A stretch of DNA of 13,112 nucleotides. Source: Sedimentisphaerales bacterium (lineage in GTDB: Bacteria; Planctomycetota; Phycisphaerae; Sedimentisphaerales; SG8-4). Location: the NCBI GenBank assembly GCA_016932895.1, contig JAFGCA010000073.1:1-13112 (forward strand). The letters run 5' to 3'. Shown one piece after another: positions 6,749 through 13,112 of this stretch. Position 1 is the first letter of the stretch. Every line of letters begins with the position of its first letter. Below the pieces are notes generated by a model. It ran no database searches. It saw nothing but the letters and a program-made list of their open reading frames with translations, and was not told the DNA's origin. The position numbers and the translations under genes are program-made.

Positions 6749-8071
6749 CTACACCCGCGGCATGCCCGGCTTGGGAACCGACCGAATGGAGCCGTCCCAG
6801 GCGGCGAGGTCCGGAGGCGACAGTTGGAGCTCGGAGTTGAGAATCCCGTCCCAGGTGACGTATTTGCCGGTGTACGCCGACTCGCGTCCCATGATGGCGG
6901 TCAACGTCGAGTCGCACAGGAACTGCGTGTCATTGGGAATCTCGCCACGCCGCAGCGCCGCGATGAAATCGATATGCTCCTGGCGGTGGCTCTCGTGCTG
7001 ATTGGGGTGCTCCCGGAAGACCCTGGCATTTTCACCCGTAAACTGGGCCTTTTGGCCGACCATCGCAGCGAGGCCTTTGGTTCCGACGATCTCCTCCCCG
7101 ATCTTCGCGTCGGTCCCTCCGATCTGGCGGCACATGCTGGTCATGCGAACGCCGTTTTCGTACTCGAACTCGACGGTGAAGTGATCGTAGATGTTGCCCC
7201 CGCGGCCGGTGTGATACTGGCGTCCCCCCATCCCGTAGGCCTTGACGGGATGAGCCTGCATGATCCAGTTGCACCGGTCGAGGTTGTGTACGTGCTGCTC
7301 GACGATGTGGTCGCCGCAGAGCCAGTCGACGTGGAACCAGTTGTGGAAATGGTATTCGGGAAGTGTCATCCCCTCCTCGCGTTGGCGATACCAGATGTTG
7401 CCCGTGTTGAAGTAGGCGTGGAGGGACATGACGTCGCCGAGCCGGCCGTCGTGAATGGCTTTGACGAGGTCGATATAGTGAAAAACGTGACGACTGTTGA
7501 AGCCCGACAAGAGACCGATCTTCTTGCGTTTCATCTCGTCGGCGAGGGCAAGGATGCGACGCACGCCGGGCGAATCGGTAGCGCACGGTTTCTCCGCGAA
7601 GATGTGCACGCCTTTCTTGACGGCGTACTCGATATGCGCCGGCCGAAAGCCCGGAGGCGTGCAAAGCAGGACGTAGTCAACGCCGGAATCGATCACTTTC
7701 TGATAGGCATCCAGACCGGCGAAGCAATGGTCGGGCTTGACTTTGATGCTGGTTTCCAACGCGCGGTTCTCCTCCTTGACTTTCAACAACCGAGCGAGAC
7801 TGTTCTGGACTTTGGGCATGAAGATGTCGCCCATCGCCACCAGTTGCATATTCGGACCGGCCAGCAGCGCATCTCGCGCGGCCCCCGTGCCCCGGCCTCC
7901 ACAACCGACCAGGCCGATTCGAATGGTGTTGTCCTCGCCGGCGTAGGCGCGCGACAGTGCGCCCCCGGCCAGCACGGAGCCGGCCACCACTGCCCCGCTC
8001 TGCGTCAGGAACTCTCGACGCGAGGACTGTCCCGTTGTCGTTACCGACGGACTCTCATCTGGCGTTTTCAT
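6749..8071 (-). CDS. Tat-exported Gfo/Idh/MocA family oxidoreductase
   Basis: 440 residues. A probable NAD(P)-dependent sugar or glycoside oxidoreductase acting in the periplasm. The Tat motif SSRREFLT (16-23) precedes a hydrophobic stretch, with a likely cleavage site near SRAYA (40-44). The Rossmann loop is GLVGCGGRGTG (53-63), and the catalytic-type lysine is K161 in AEKPC. The C-terminal domain holds the conserved block HVDWLCGDHIVEQHVHNLD (247-265), with histidines that contact substrate in related enzymes. Some members of this exported group are glycosidases that use NAD+ (GH109-like), so glycosidase activity cannot be excluded. The start at 8071 is set by GAGGAG 5 nt upstream, which overlaps the TGA of the preceding beta-helix gene. 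The two genes are separated by only 9 bp and are almost certainly translationally coupled. Confidence 0.92.
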   Translation of the reverse strand: MKTPDESPSVTTTGQSSRREFLTQSGAVVAGSVLAGGALSRAYAGEDNTIRIGLVGCGGRGTGAARDALLAGPNMQLVAMGDIFMPKVQNSLARLLKVKEENRALETSIKVKPDHCFAGLDAYQKVIDSGVDYVLLCTPPGFRPAHIEYAVKKGVHIFAEKPCATDSPGVRRILALADEMKRKKIGLLSGFNSRHVFHYIDLVKAIHDGRLGDVMSLHAYFNTGNIWYRQREEGMTLPEYHFHNWFHVDWLCGDHIVEQHVHNLDRCNWIMQAHPVKAYGMGGRQYHTGRGGNIYDHFTVEFEYENGVRMTSMCRQIGGTDAKIGEEIVGTKGLAAMVGQKAQFTGENARVFREHPNQHESHRQEHIDFIAALRRGEIPNDTQFLCDSTLTAIMGRESAYTGKYVTWDGILNSELQLSPPDLAAWDGSIRSVPKPGMPRV

Positions 8072-8080
8072 AGTCGCTCC

Positions 8081-9199
8081 TCAAAAGCTCACGGTTTGTG
8101 ATGGTTTGTATGCCTCGGCCCCGACGTCGCACAGATAGGCGCCGTCCTGCTCGGCTACCGGCAAGGAAGGCCGGCGGCACCCCTCGGCGTCGAGCCAGAC
8201 GTTGCGGCGGAACGTGAAAGTCTCCGGGGCCGTGCGCGGGCCGACGTTTACGAAGACCTGTACCCGGGAATCGTAGACGATGAGATTCTCCTCGAATACG
8301 CCCCCGTGGCTCGGACGAAACTGCGGGTCCTCGGTCTCCTGCAAGATGCGCAGGATCCACTTCTCGGGCAGCACCATCGTATTGTGGTGGACGTGCCCTC
8401 CGTCGGCGGTCACCCATGCCACCGCGGCGGAACTGCCCGTGAAGCGATTGCCTGCGATGGTGATGCCCTTCGCTTCGTAATCGCCCACGCCCGGGCGAAA
8501 GAATTGCAGTCCCGTGCTGCCGCCGAGATTGATCGACCGATGGCCGGCGTCCTGGAAGCGGCAGCGATGCACGAGAACGTTCGCCGTACCGCCCTTGAGT
8601 TGCACGCCGTTCGACTGGGAGTACCCCTCGCGTCCGACGAAGGTGCAATCTTCTACGACGCCGTCGTGACAGCCGACCATGTCGATGCCCGAGCCGCCCC
8701 AGCCTTCGAAATGGCACCGCCGCACCGCGAACCGGTCGACGCCCGACATCTTGAGCGCATCATGGTTGCCTTCCGGGCCGGTTCCGAGGATCGTGACGTC
8801 TTCGAGAACGATGCCGTGCGCCGGCGTTTCGTACGAACCGCCGTCGTCAATGTTGATCCCGTTGGCGGGAAACCCTTCGACGCGGAGGCTCTTCAAGGTC
8901 AGACAGCGGCAATCCGCCAGGTGAAGCGCCTGCCCGCCGCCCCGAAAGACGGGCGGATCGTTTGGATCGGCCCCGGCGATCACGATCGGGTTCTCTTCCA
9001 TGCCGGCCAGGTCGCACAGGTAGAGGCCCCCGGAATACTGCCCCGGTTCGAGGAGAAGGGTCGTCCCGGCCACGGCCTCCCGCGCCGCGTCCATCAGTTC
9101 CTGAGAATCCGCAACGCGAATCTCCATCGCACGGACAACGGCTTCCGACAGAATGATGCTTGTAAGAAACACCCCGAAGATGCAAGTGCGACGGATCAT
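8081..9199 (-). CDS. Secreted right-handed parallel beta-helix protein
   Basis: 372 residues. An N-terminal signal peptide (MIRRTCIFGVFLTSIILSEA, cleavage probably after VVRA at 24) is followed by an alginate-lyase or chondroitinase-B-like opening: SQELMDAAREAVAGTTLLLEPGQY (32-55). About eight beta-helix coils follow, with recurring turns such as GINIDDGG (114-121), HGIVLEDVTI (128-137), DALKMSGVDRFAVRRCHF (147-164), SGIDMVGCHDGVVEDCTF (170-187), NGVQLKGG (197-204) and SINLGG (222-227). This fold occurs in polysaccharide lyases (PL6-like), NosD-type proteins and glycan-binding proteins. I cannot place catalytic residues, so lyase activity is only a possibility. AAGGAG lies 5 nt before the ATG at 9199. 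It is the first gene of the minus-strand unit, and its stop overlaps the ribosome site of the oxidoreductase gene. Confidence 0.85.
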   Translation of the reverse strand: MIRRTCIFGVFLTSIILSEAVVRAMEIRVADSQELMDAAREAVAGTTLLLEPGQYSGGLYLCDLAGMEENPIVIAGADPNDPPVFRGGGQALHLADCRCLTLKSLRVEGFPANGINIDDGGSYETPAHGIVLEDVTILGTGPEGNHDALKMSGVDRFAVRRCHFEGWGGSGIDMVGCHDGVVEDCTFVGREGYSQSNGVQLKGGTANVLVHRCRFQDAGHRSINLGGSTGLQFFRPGVGDYEAKGITIAGNRFTGSSAAVAWVTADGGHVHHNTMVLPEKWILRILQETEDPQFRPSHGGVFEENLIVYDSRVQVFVNVGPRTAPETFTFRRNVWLDAEGCRRPSLPVAEQDGAYLCDVGAEAYKPSQTVSF

Positions 9200-9274
9200 C
9201 CTGGCTCCTTCTCATCGGCGTCGAACGCGGACGCGGCAGCCCAAGGCCATTGACCACAATTGTCACCGCGCAAT

Positions 9275-9283
9275 ACTATACCA
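9275..9283 (-). promoter_or_regulatory. Extended -10 promoter candidate for beta-helix/oxidoreductase unit
   Basis: On the minus strand this reads TGGTATAGT, an extended -10 (TG-N-TATAAT with one mismatch). No clear -35 lies upstream. Transcription would start near 9268, leaving a leader of about 70 nt. An imperfect palindrome TGACCACAATTGTCA (9251-9265) overlaps the expected start and could be an operator. Confidence 0.4.
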
Positions 9284-9425
9284 GATTGTTGGCCAGGGCG
9301 GACATCTATTGCACAGTCCCTCCGGCGGCAAATTCCTCACGGAAGCCGGAATGAACGGGACGAAGCGGTGAGCAGCCGGGAATCTGTAAAATCGAGCGGG
9401 CCCGCAGACCGCGGTGGGAAATCAC

Positions 9426-9455
9426 TTGTAAGAGGCCTGCGCCCACGACTATAAT
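9426..9455 (+). promoter_or_regulatory. Promoter candidate for DUF6807-oxidoreductase operon
   Basis: A perfect -10 TATAAT (9450-9455) lies 18 bp after a weaker -35 TTGTAA (9426-9431, 4/6). Transcription would start near 9462, giving a leader of about 57 nt before the ATG at 9519. Confidence 0.55.
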
Positions 9456-9518
9456 TGCACCGCATTGACACGCTACGGCAGATGAAAAGACGCAACACAA
9501 AGGCTGGAGACGATCGTT

Positions 9519-10529
9519 ATGAAGTCCAGAGCATTCCTGCACGTCCTCATCATTTCGACACTCATCCTGACAGCAACCGCCTCGGCCAAACCCTTAGTCG
9601 CATTTACCCCGACCCAGGGCGGTATCGACGTCCTCGTCGACGGCAAGGTCCTCACCCGTTACATCCACGGAATCGACCCGGCCAGGCCCCTGGCCGCCGA
9701 AGACGTTCTGCTCACCAAACCCGTCCTCTTTCCGCTGCGCACGCCGTCGGGCATCACCGTCACGCGCGGCTGGCCCTTTGAGAAAATCGAAGGCGAAAGA
9801 CAGGATCACCCCCACCACATCGGTCTGTATTTTACCTACGACCAGATCAACGGGAGCAACTTCTGGAACAACAGCAAGCAGCCGCTGCCCGCCATCAAGC
9901 ACGTGCGGGCCGAAGTCACGACCGACGCCCGGGGCCACGCGGCCCTGGCGACCGTCATGAACTGGATCGGCAAGGACAACGACGCCCTGCTGACCGAGAG
10001 GCGGCTGACGAGCTTCATCCCCGGCCGCGATCAGCACGTCATCGACATCGACATCGAACTGGAGGCCGTCGCCGACAAGGTCGAATTCGGTGACACCAAG
10101 GAAGGGATGTTCGCCATTCGCCTGGCGCAGTGGCTCACCGAAAACACGGATTCGCGCTACCAGCGCGGAACCGGCGCCTACCTGAGCTGTAACGGCGACG
10201 AAAAGGAGCAAGACGTCTGGGGCAAGCGCGCCGAATGGGTCCGCATCCAGGGCAAAAAGGACGGCAAGACCGTCGGCATCGCTATCCTGAACCATCCGAC
10301 CAGCACCAACTATCCGACCTACTGGCACGCCCGGGGCTACGGCGCTTTCTCGGCCAACCCGCTGGGCCAGTACGCCTTCCAGAGGTCACGCAAAGTCGAA
10401 GACCCGAAACCCTTTGGCCTCACGCTCAAGAAAGGCGAAACGGCCCCGTTCAAGTTTCGCGTCATCCTCTATGACGGCCCCCGAACGAAACAACAGCTCG
10501 ACGACGAATTCCGGGAATACGCACAATAA
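9519..10529 (+). CDS. Secreted DUF6807 (PmoA-family) protein
   Basis: 336 residues, with a Sec signal peptide (MKSRAFLHVLIISTLILTAT, cleavage near ASA at 21-23). The family is often labelled 'methane oxygenase PmoA', but that name is a misleading database label: this is a soluble exported protein with no membrane segments. Conserved blocks are KPVLFPLRTPSGITVTRGWP (67-86), a histidine-rich DHPHHIGLYF (96-105, possibly a metal or substrate site), GDTKEGMFAIRLA (191-203) and NHPTSTNYPTYWHARGYGAF (258-277). The last block recalls beta-sandwich aldose-epimerase-like folds. The biochemical role is not established. GGAG lies 9 nt before the ATG. A Tat-exported oxidoreductase follows after 39 bp, so the two probably act on the same substrate. 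Members of this family commonly sit beside Gfo/Idh/MocA genes in Planctomycetota and Verrucomicrobiota, from memory. Confidence 0.85.
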   Translation: MKSRAFLHVLIISTLILTATASAKPLVAFTPTQGGIDVLVDGKVLTRYIHGIDPARPLAAEDVLLTKPVLFPLRTPSGITVTRGWPFEKIEGERQDHPHHIGLYFTYDQINGSNFWNNSKQPLPAIKHVRAEVTTDARGHAALATVMNWIGKDNDALLTERRLTSFIPGRDQHVIDIDIELEAVADKVEFGDTKEGMFAIRLAQWLTENTDSRYQRGTGAYLSCNGDEKEQDVWGKRAEWVRIQGKKDGKTVGIAILNHPTSTNYPTYWHARGYGAFSANPLGQYAFQRSRKVEDPKPFGLTLKKGETAPFKFRVILYDGPRTKQQLDDEFREYAQ

Positions 10530-10568
10530 GCCAACCGTTTAACCCTTACTTTCATGGGAGTTGCCGAC

Positions 10569-12023
10569 ATGTCAAAGACAACGAGACGCACGTTTCTGAA
10601 AAGTTCACTGGCCGCCGGTGCGGCGTTCACCATCTGCGGCACCCGCTCCACCCCCCGGGTCCTGGGCGCCAACAACCGCCTGCGCATCGCGGTGGCCGGC
10701 CTGAACGGCCGCGGCGGCAGTCACATCAATGGCTGGCTGGGGCAGGACAACGTGGAAATCGCCTACCTCATCGATCCCGACGAGAGGGTCCTGGCGGGGA
10801 AGATGGATTACGTCAAGAGAAAGACCGAGGGCAGGTTCGCCTGCAAGGGCGTCGCCGACGTGCGCGAAGCGCTCGAGGACAAAAATCTCGATGCCATCTC
10901 GATTGCCACACCGAATCACTGGCACTCTCTCATGACCATCTGGGCGGCCCAGGCCGGCAAGCACGTGTACGTGGAAAAGCCCATGAGCCATGACATCGTG
11001 GAGGGCCGCGTCGCCGTCGAGGCCCAGAGGAAATACCGCGTGGTCGTGCAACATGGAACGCAAAGCCGCAGCAGCGCCAAGAACGCCGGCTTGCACGATC
11101 TCATCCGGTCCGGCAAATTCGGCAAAATGAAGATCTCCTACGGCTACTGCTGCAAGCCGCGCAGCGGCATCGGTTTCGAGATTCCTGCGGCGCCGCCGGC
11201 CAATCTCGACTGGAACTTGTGGCGCGGCCCCGCCGTCATCGATCAGTACCACGCCAACTACGTGCACTACGACTGGCACTGGTTCTGGGAAACCGGAAAC
11301 GGCGACATGAACAATCAGGGCACCCACCAGCTCGATATGGCCTACTGGGCGCTCGACAAGGGCCTGACCCATCCGATCCGCGCCATGGCGCTCGGCGGAC
11401 GCTTCCAGTGGAAGGATCAGGGCGAGACGCCCAACACCATGTTCGGCATGGCCGAGTATCCCAACGGACAGTGGGTGTTCTTCAACGTCCGCAACGTCAA
11501 CTACGAGGGGTATCAGCGCCAGGTCGAGAACGAATACTACTTCGAGGACGGCGGTAAGATCATCCGCGGGAAATACTATCCGGCCGGAAGTGACCAAGGC
11601 GAGAACATCGACATCCCGAGTGGGGACGTCACCCCGGGCGGCAACTGGGGCAGTTTCATCGCCGCCTGCCGGGCCGGCGATCCCAGTATGGCCAACGGCA
11701 ACGTTGTCGACGCCCATCGCGGCTGCGTGCTCGGCCACCTCATGAACAACTCCTATCGCCTGGGCGAGAACGTTCCCTTCAACGAAGCGGCGAAACGTTT
11801 CGGCGACAACAGCGACGCCTGCGAGCACTTCATGAAACTCCACACGATCATGAAAGATGGCGTCGGCCTTCCCGCGGACGGGACGAACTACGTCGTGGGT
11901 CCCTGGCTGACCTTCAATCCTGAAACCGAATCTCATACGGGGCAATACGCCGTCGAGGCCAACGAACTGTTGAAGAACGCCAATCGCCCCGGATTTCAGG
12001 TGCCGGACGCCAGAAAGGTATAG
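10569..12023 (+). CDS. Tat-exported Gfo/Idh/MocA family oxidoreductase
   Basis: 484 residues. The N-terminus is a twin-arginine leader (TTRRTFLKSS, 4-13), followed by a nucleotide-binding motif AVAGLNGRGGSH (41-52) and the catalytic-type lysine K137 in YVEKPMSHD. The C-terminal domain contains WHWFWETGNGDMNNQGTHQL and NVNYEGYQRQVENEYYFEDG, typical of the larger planctomycete-type exported members. It probably oxidises or rearranges a sugar derivative in the periplasm with a tightly bound NAD(P) carried through Tat. The start at 10569 is preferred over an in-frame ATG at 10554, because GGGAG (10556-10560) is 8 nt upstream and the Tat motif then sits at the usual position. It is the second gene of the operon with the DUF6807 protein and ends just before a strong terminator. 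It differs clearly in length and motifs from the oxidoreductase at 6749-8071. Confidence 0.92.
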   Translation: MSKTTRRTFLKSSLAAGAAFTICGTRSTPRVLGANNRLRIAVAGLNGRGGSHINGWLGQDNVEIAYLIDPDERVLAGKMDYVKRKTEGRFACKGVADVREALEDKNLDAISIATPNHWHSLMTIWAAQAGKHVYVEKPMSHDIVEGRVAVEAQRKYRVVVQHGTQSRSSAKNAGLHDLIRSGKFGKMKISYGYCCKPRSGIGFEIPAAPPANLDWNLWRGPAVIDQYHANYVHYDWHWFWETGNGDMNNQGTHQLDMAYWALDKGLTHPIRAMALGGRFQWKDQGETPNTMFGMAEYPNGQWVFFNVRNVNYEGYQRQVENEYYFEDGGKIIRGKYYPAGSDQGENIDIPSGDVTPGGNWGSFIAACRAGDPSMANGNVVDAHRGCVLGHLMNNSYRLGENVPFNEAAKRFGDNSDACEHFMKLHTIMKDGVGLPADGTNYVVGPWLTFNPETESHTGQYAVEANELLKNANRPGFQVPDARKV

Positions 12024-12077
12024 AGGGTTTGCGGCGCTGCCTGCGGATCGTTGAGCGGCGCTGCATCGTTAGGCACA

Positions 12078-12115
12078 GGGCTGGCAGCCTCGAAGGCTGC
12101 CAGCCCTTTTGTTTT
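12078..12115 (+). terminator. Strong intrinsic terminator of the DUF6807-oxidoreductase operon
   Basis: A perfect 13-bp stem, GGGCTGGCAGCCT (12078-12090) with AGGCTGCCAGCCC (12094-12106), encloses a CGA loop and is followed by TTTTGTTTT. It starts 54 bp after the stop codon. On the minus strand no T-run follows, so it should work mainly for the plus-strand operon. Confidence 0.92.
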
Positions 12116-12198
12116 CGGAACTCGCGGAGTCCATTCCGTCGCGCACTTGACATCGGCCGGAAGCACCGACCCGCACGACGACGGATGTACCTGCAGCT

Positions 12199-12993
12199 TT
12201 ACTTTTTCGTCGCGGCCGTCAGCATCCCTCTCATGGCGGCAATCTTGACGTGCGCGGGCTGGTCGTCGCCCTTGAGCTCTTTGTACAGGGCTACGGCCTC
12301 AGCCTTCTGGCCGTCGGCCAGCAACTGCTGGGCGCAGATCAGGCAGGCATCGGCTGCGCATATCTTCATGTTGGCGGGCGCCTTCTTGGCGAACTGGCTC
12401 AGTTCCTGAGCCGCCGCCGGCGTGCCGATCAGGCCCAGCGACTGGGCCGCGGCTTGGGCGACCTCAAGATGGGAGTCGCCGAGAAGCTTCGCGAGGGCCT
12501 TCATGCTCTTCTTGTCACGACGTTTGCCCAGCGAACCGACAAGGCCCGGCTTGAGCTTGCTGCTGACCTTCGGCAGCGCATCCCGCATGGCCGCGGCCGC
12601 CTTCTCGTCGGGAATGCGTTCCAGGGCGTAGCGGGCGATGTGCGAGGTCTCCTCGGCCGGCAGAAGGGCCGCGAGGGCCTCAACCGACCGGGCCGTGCCC
12701 ACGACCTTCAGCCTGCGACACACGTAATCCTGCGCCGATCGCGAGATGCCGCCGGCGAGGACGTCCACCAGGCCCTTTTCCAGCGCGTTGCGTGCGGCGG
12801 GATCGTTGTGCGTGGCGACGATCGCCTCGTCGATCGCCTCCAGCGTTTTGGGGTCTGCGCCCCAGTCATAGGTCTTGAGTGTTGTCAATGCCTCGTCCAC
12901 GGCGGCCGAATTCGTCTGGGCACCGGCCCGGGCAGCGGCGATGGTGACCGCACCAGCCGCCAGTGTCGTCGTAGTCGTTTCTTTGCTCGTCAT
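12199..12993 (-). CDS. HEAT-repeat protein, probably exported
   Basis: 264 residues, mostly alpha-helical. Helical pairs from about residue 66 to 245 resemble HEAT repeats, for example HIARYALERIPDEKAAAAM (118-136), KPGLVGSLGKRRD (148-160), KSMKALAKLLGDSHLEVAQA (162-181) and AAAQSLGLIGTPAAAQEL (181-198). Such repeats usually serve protein-protein binding, and I see no catalytic motif. The N-terminus (MTSKETTTTTLAAGAVTIAA, then ARAGAQ) looks like a leader with a hydrophobic core and an A-x-A-like site. It has no twin arginine and almost no positive charge before the core. The start at 12993 is supported by AAGGAG 8 nt upstream; a TTG 21 bp earlier is rejected. The gene follows a partial gene by 32 bp on the same strand and was probably co-transcribed with it. 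Confidence 0.78.
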   Translation of the reverse strand: MTSKETTTTTLAAGAVTIAAARAGAQTNSAAVDEALTTLKTYDWGADPKTLEAIDEAIVATHNDPAARNALEKGLVDVLAGGISRSAQDYVCRRLKVVGTARSVEALAALLPAEETSHIARYALERIPDEKAAAAMRDALPKVSSKLKPGLVGSLGKRRDKKSMKALAKLLGDSHLEVAQAAAQSLGLIGTPAAAQELSQFAKKAPANMKICAADACLICAQQLLADGQKAEAVALYKELKGDDQPAHVKIAAMRGMLTAATKK

Positions 12994-13025
12994 AATCAAG
13001 TCTCCTTGTCGCAACGTTCGCGTTC

Positions 13026-13112
13026 TTAAATCACCCAGGGCTCTCGTCGTGCAACGTCGACAAGGCGATTGGCTTCCTCGTCGTCAACGAACTGCTGCCT
13101 GGCCGTGTCCCA
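13026..13112 (-). CDS. C-terminal end of a probable Gfo/Idh/MocA oxidoreductase (5' partial)
   Basis: Only the last 28 codons are in the window, read from 13112 and ending at TAA 13026-13028. The peptide ends QQFVDDEEANRLVDVARREP followed by WVI. A tail of the form F-[VI]-x-D-x-E-A-N-x-[LM] then R-x-P-W is, from memory, common at the C-terminus of planctomycete Gfo/Idh/MocA oxidoreductases. The frame is uninterrupted, and the spacing to the HEAT-repeat gene (32 bp) fits an operon. The family call rests on a short stretch. Confidence 0.5.
   Translation of the reverse strand, partial: WDTARQQFVDDEEANRLVDVARREPWVI

Larger units (their letters stand above)
9200..9518. other. Divergent intergenic region carrying promoters for both sides
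   Basis: 319 bp between the minus-strand beta-helix unit and the plus-strand DUF6807 unit. It contains a candidate extended -10 promoter on the minus strand (9275-9283) and a stronger candidate on the plus strand (9426-9455). I see no small ORF with a ribosome site and no RNA gene. Shared control of the two divergent units from this region is plausible. Confidence 0.5.

Noticed and set aside
6725..8101. 458-codon plus-strand open frame opposite the first oxidoreductase
   Set aside because: Shadow of a gene with clear Rossmann and EKP motifs on the other strand.
9465..9470. Perfect TTGACA -35 box upstream of the DUF6807 gene
   Set aside because: No matching -10 box lies 16-18 bp downstream, so the TATAAT at 9450-9455 is the better promoter core.
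10605..11945. 446-codon open frame antisense to the second oxidoreductase
   Set aside because: Low-complexity Val/Ala/Gly/His-rich translation typical of a reverse-strand shadow. The plus-strand gene is certain.
1..13112. CRISPR arrays, tRNA or rRNA genes, defence or toxin-antitoxin modules
   Set aside because: No regularly spaced repeats, cloverleaf or rRNA-like sequence, nor defence-type protein motifs were seen on either strand.

Overview
The window looks like one end of a contig from a Planctomycetota genome, probably class Phycisphaerae (Sedimentisphaerales-like). This is inferred from protein families alone: a beta-helix protein ending in a single dockerin-like GDINGDC loop, an H-X9-DG-type pseudopilin, formylglycine sulfatases with Tat leaders, Tat-exported Gfo/Idh/MocA oxidoreductases, a DUF6807 (PmoA-family) protein and a HEAT-repeat protein. 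The DNA is GC-rich with clear Shine-Dalgarno sites. The first 44 bases are almost pure G and look like a sequencing or assembly artefact. Layout: (1) 45-848, plus strand, the 3' end of a large secreted beta-helix protein. (2) 1117-3641, plus strand, a pseudopilin followed by a Tat-exported sulfatase, with a good sigma70-type promoter at 978-1006. (3) 3826-9199, minus strand, four genes read from right to left: a secreted beta-helix protein, a Tat-exported Gfo/Idh/MocA oxidoreductase translationally coupled to it, an exported proline iminopeptidase, and a second sulfatase (Tat lipoprotein). A 179-bp AT-rich MITE-like element lies between the last two. (4) 9519-12023, plus strand, a two-gene operon of a DUF6807 protein and a second Tat-exported Gfo/Idh/MocA oxidoreductase, with a perfect TATAAT upstream and a textbook intrinsic terminator downstream. 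(5) 12199-13112, minus strand, a HEAT-repeat protein preceded by the last 28 codons of a gene that probably encodes a third Gfo/Idh/MocA protein. Taken together this is a glycan-catabolism neighbourhood. Two sulfatases would remove sulfate esters, the beta-helix protein may bind or cleave polysaccharide, and the exported oxidoreductases may act on sugars or glycosides in the periplasm. The substrate cannot be read from the sequence. No transporter, transcription factor, sulfatase-maturing enzyme, RNA gene or CRISPR array is present. I saw no strong case for a wholly new system. The most unusual structures are the 179-bp inverted-repeat element at 5378-5556 and two overlapping palindromes upstream of the iminopeptidase gene (6661-6682).
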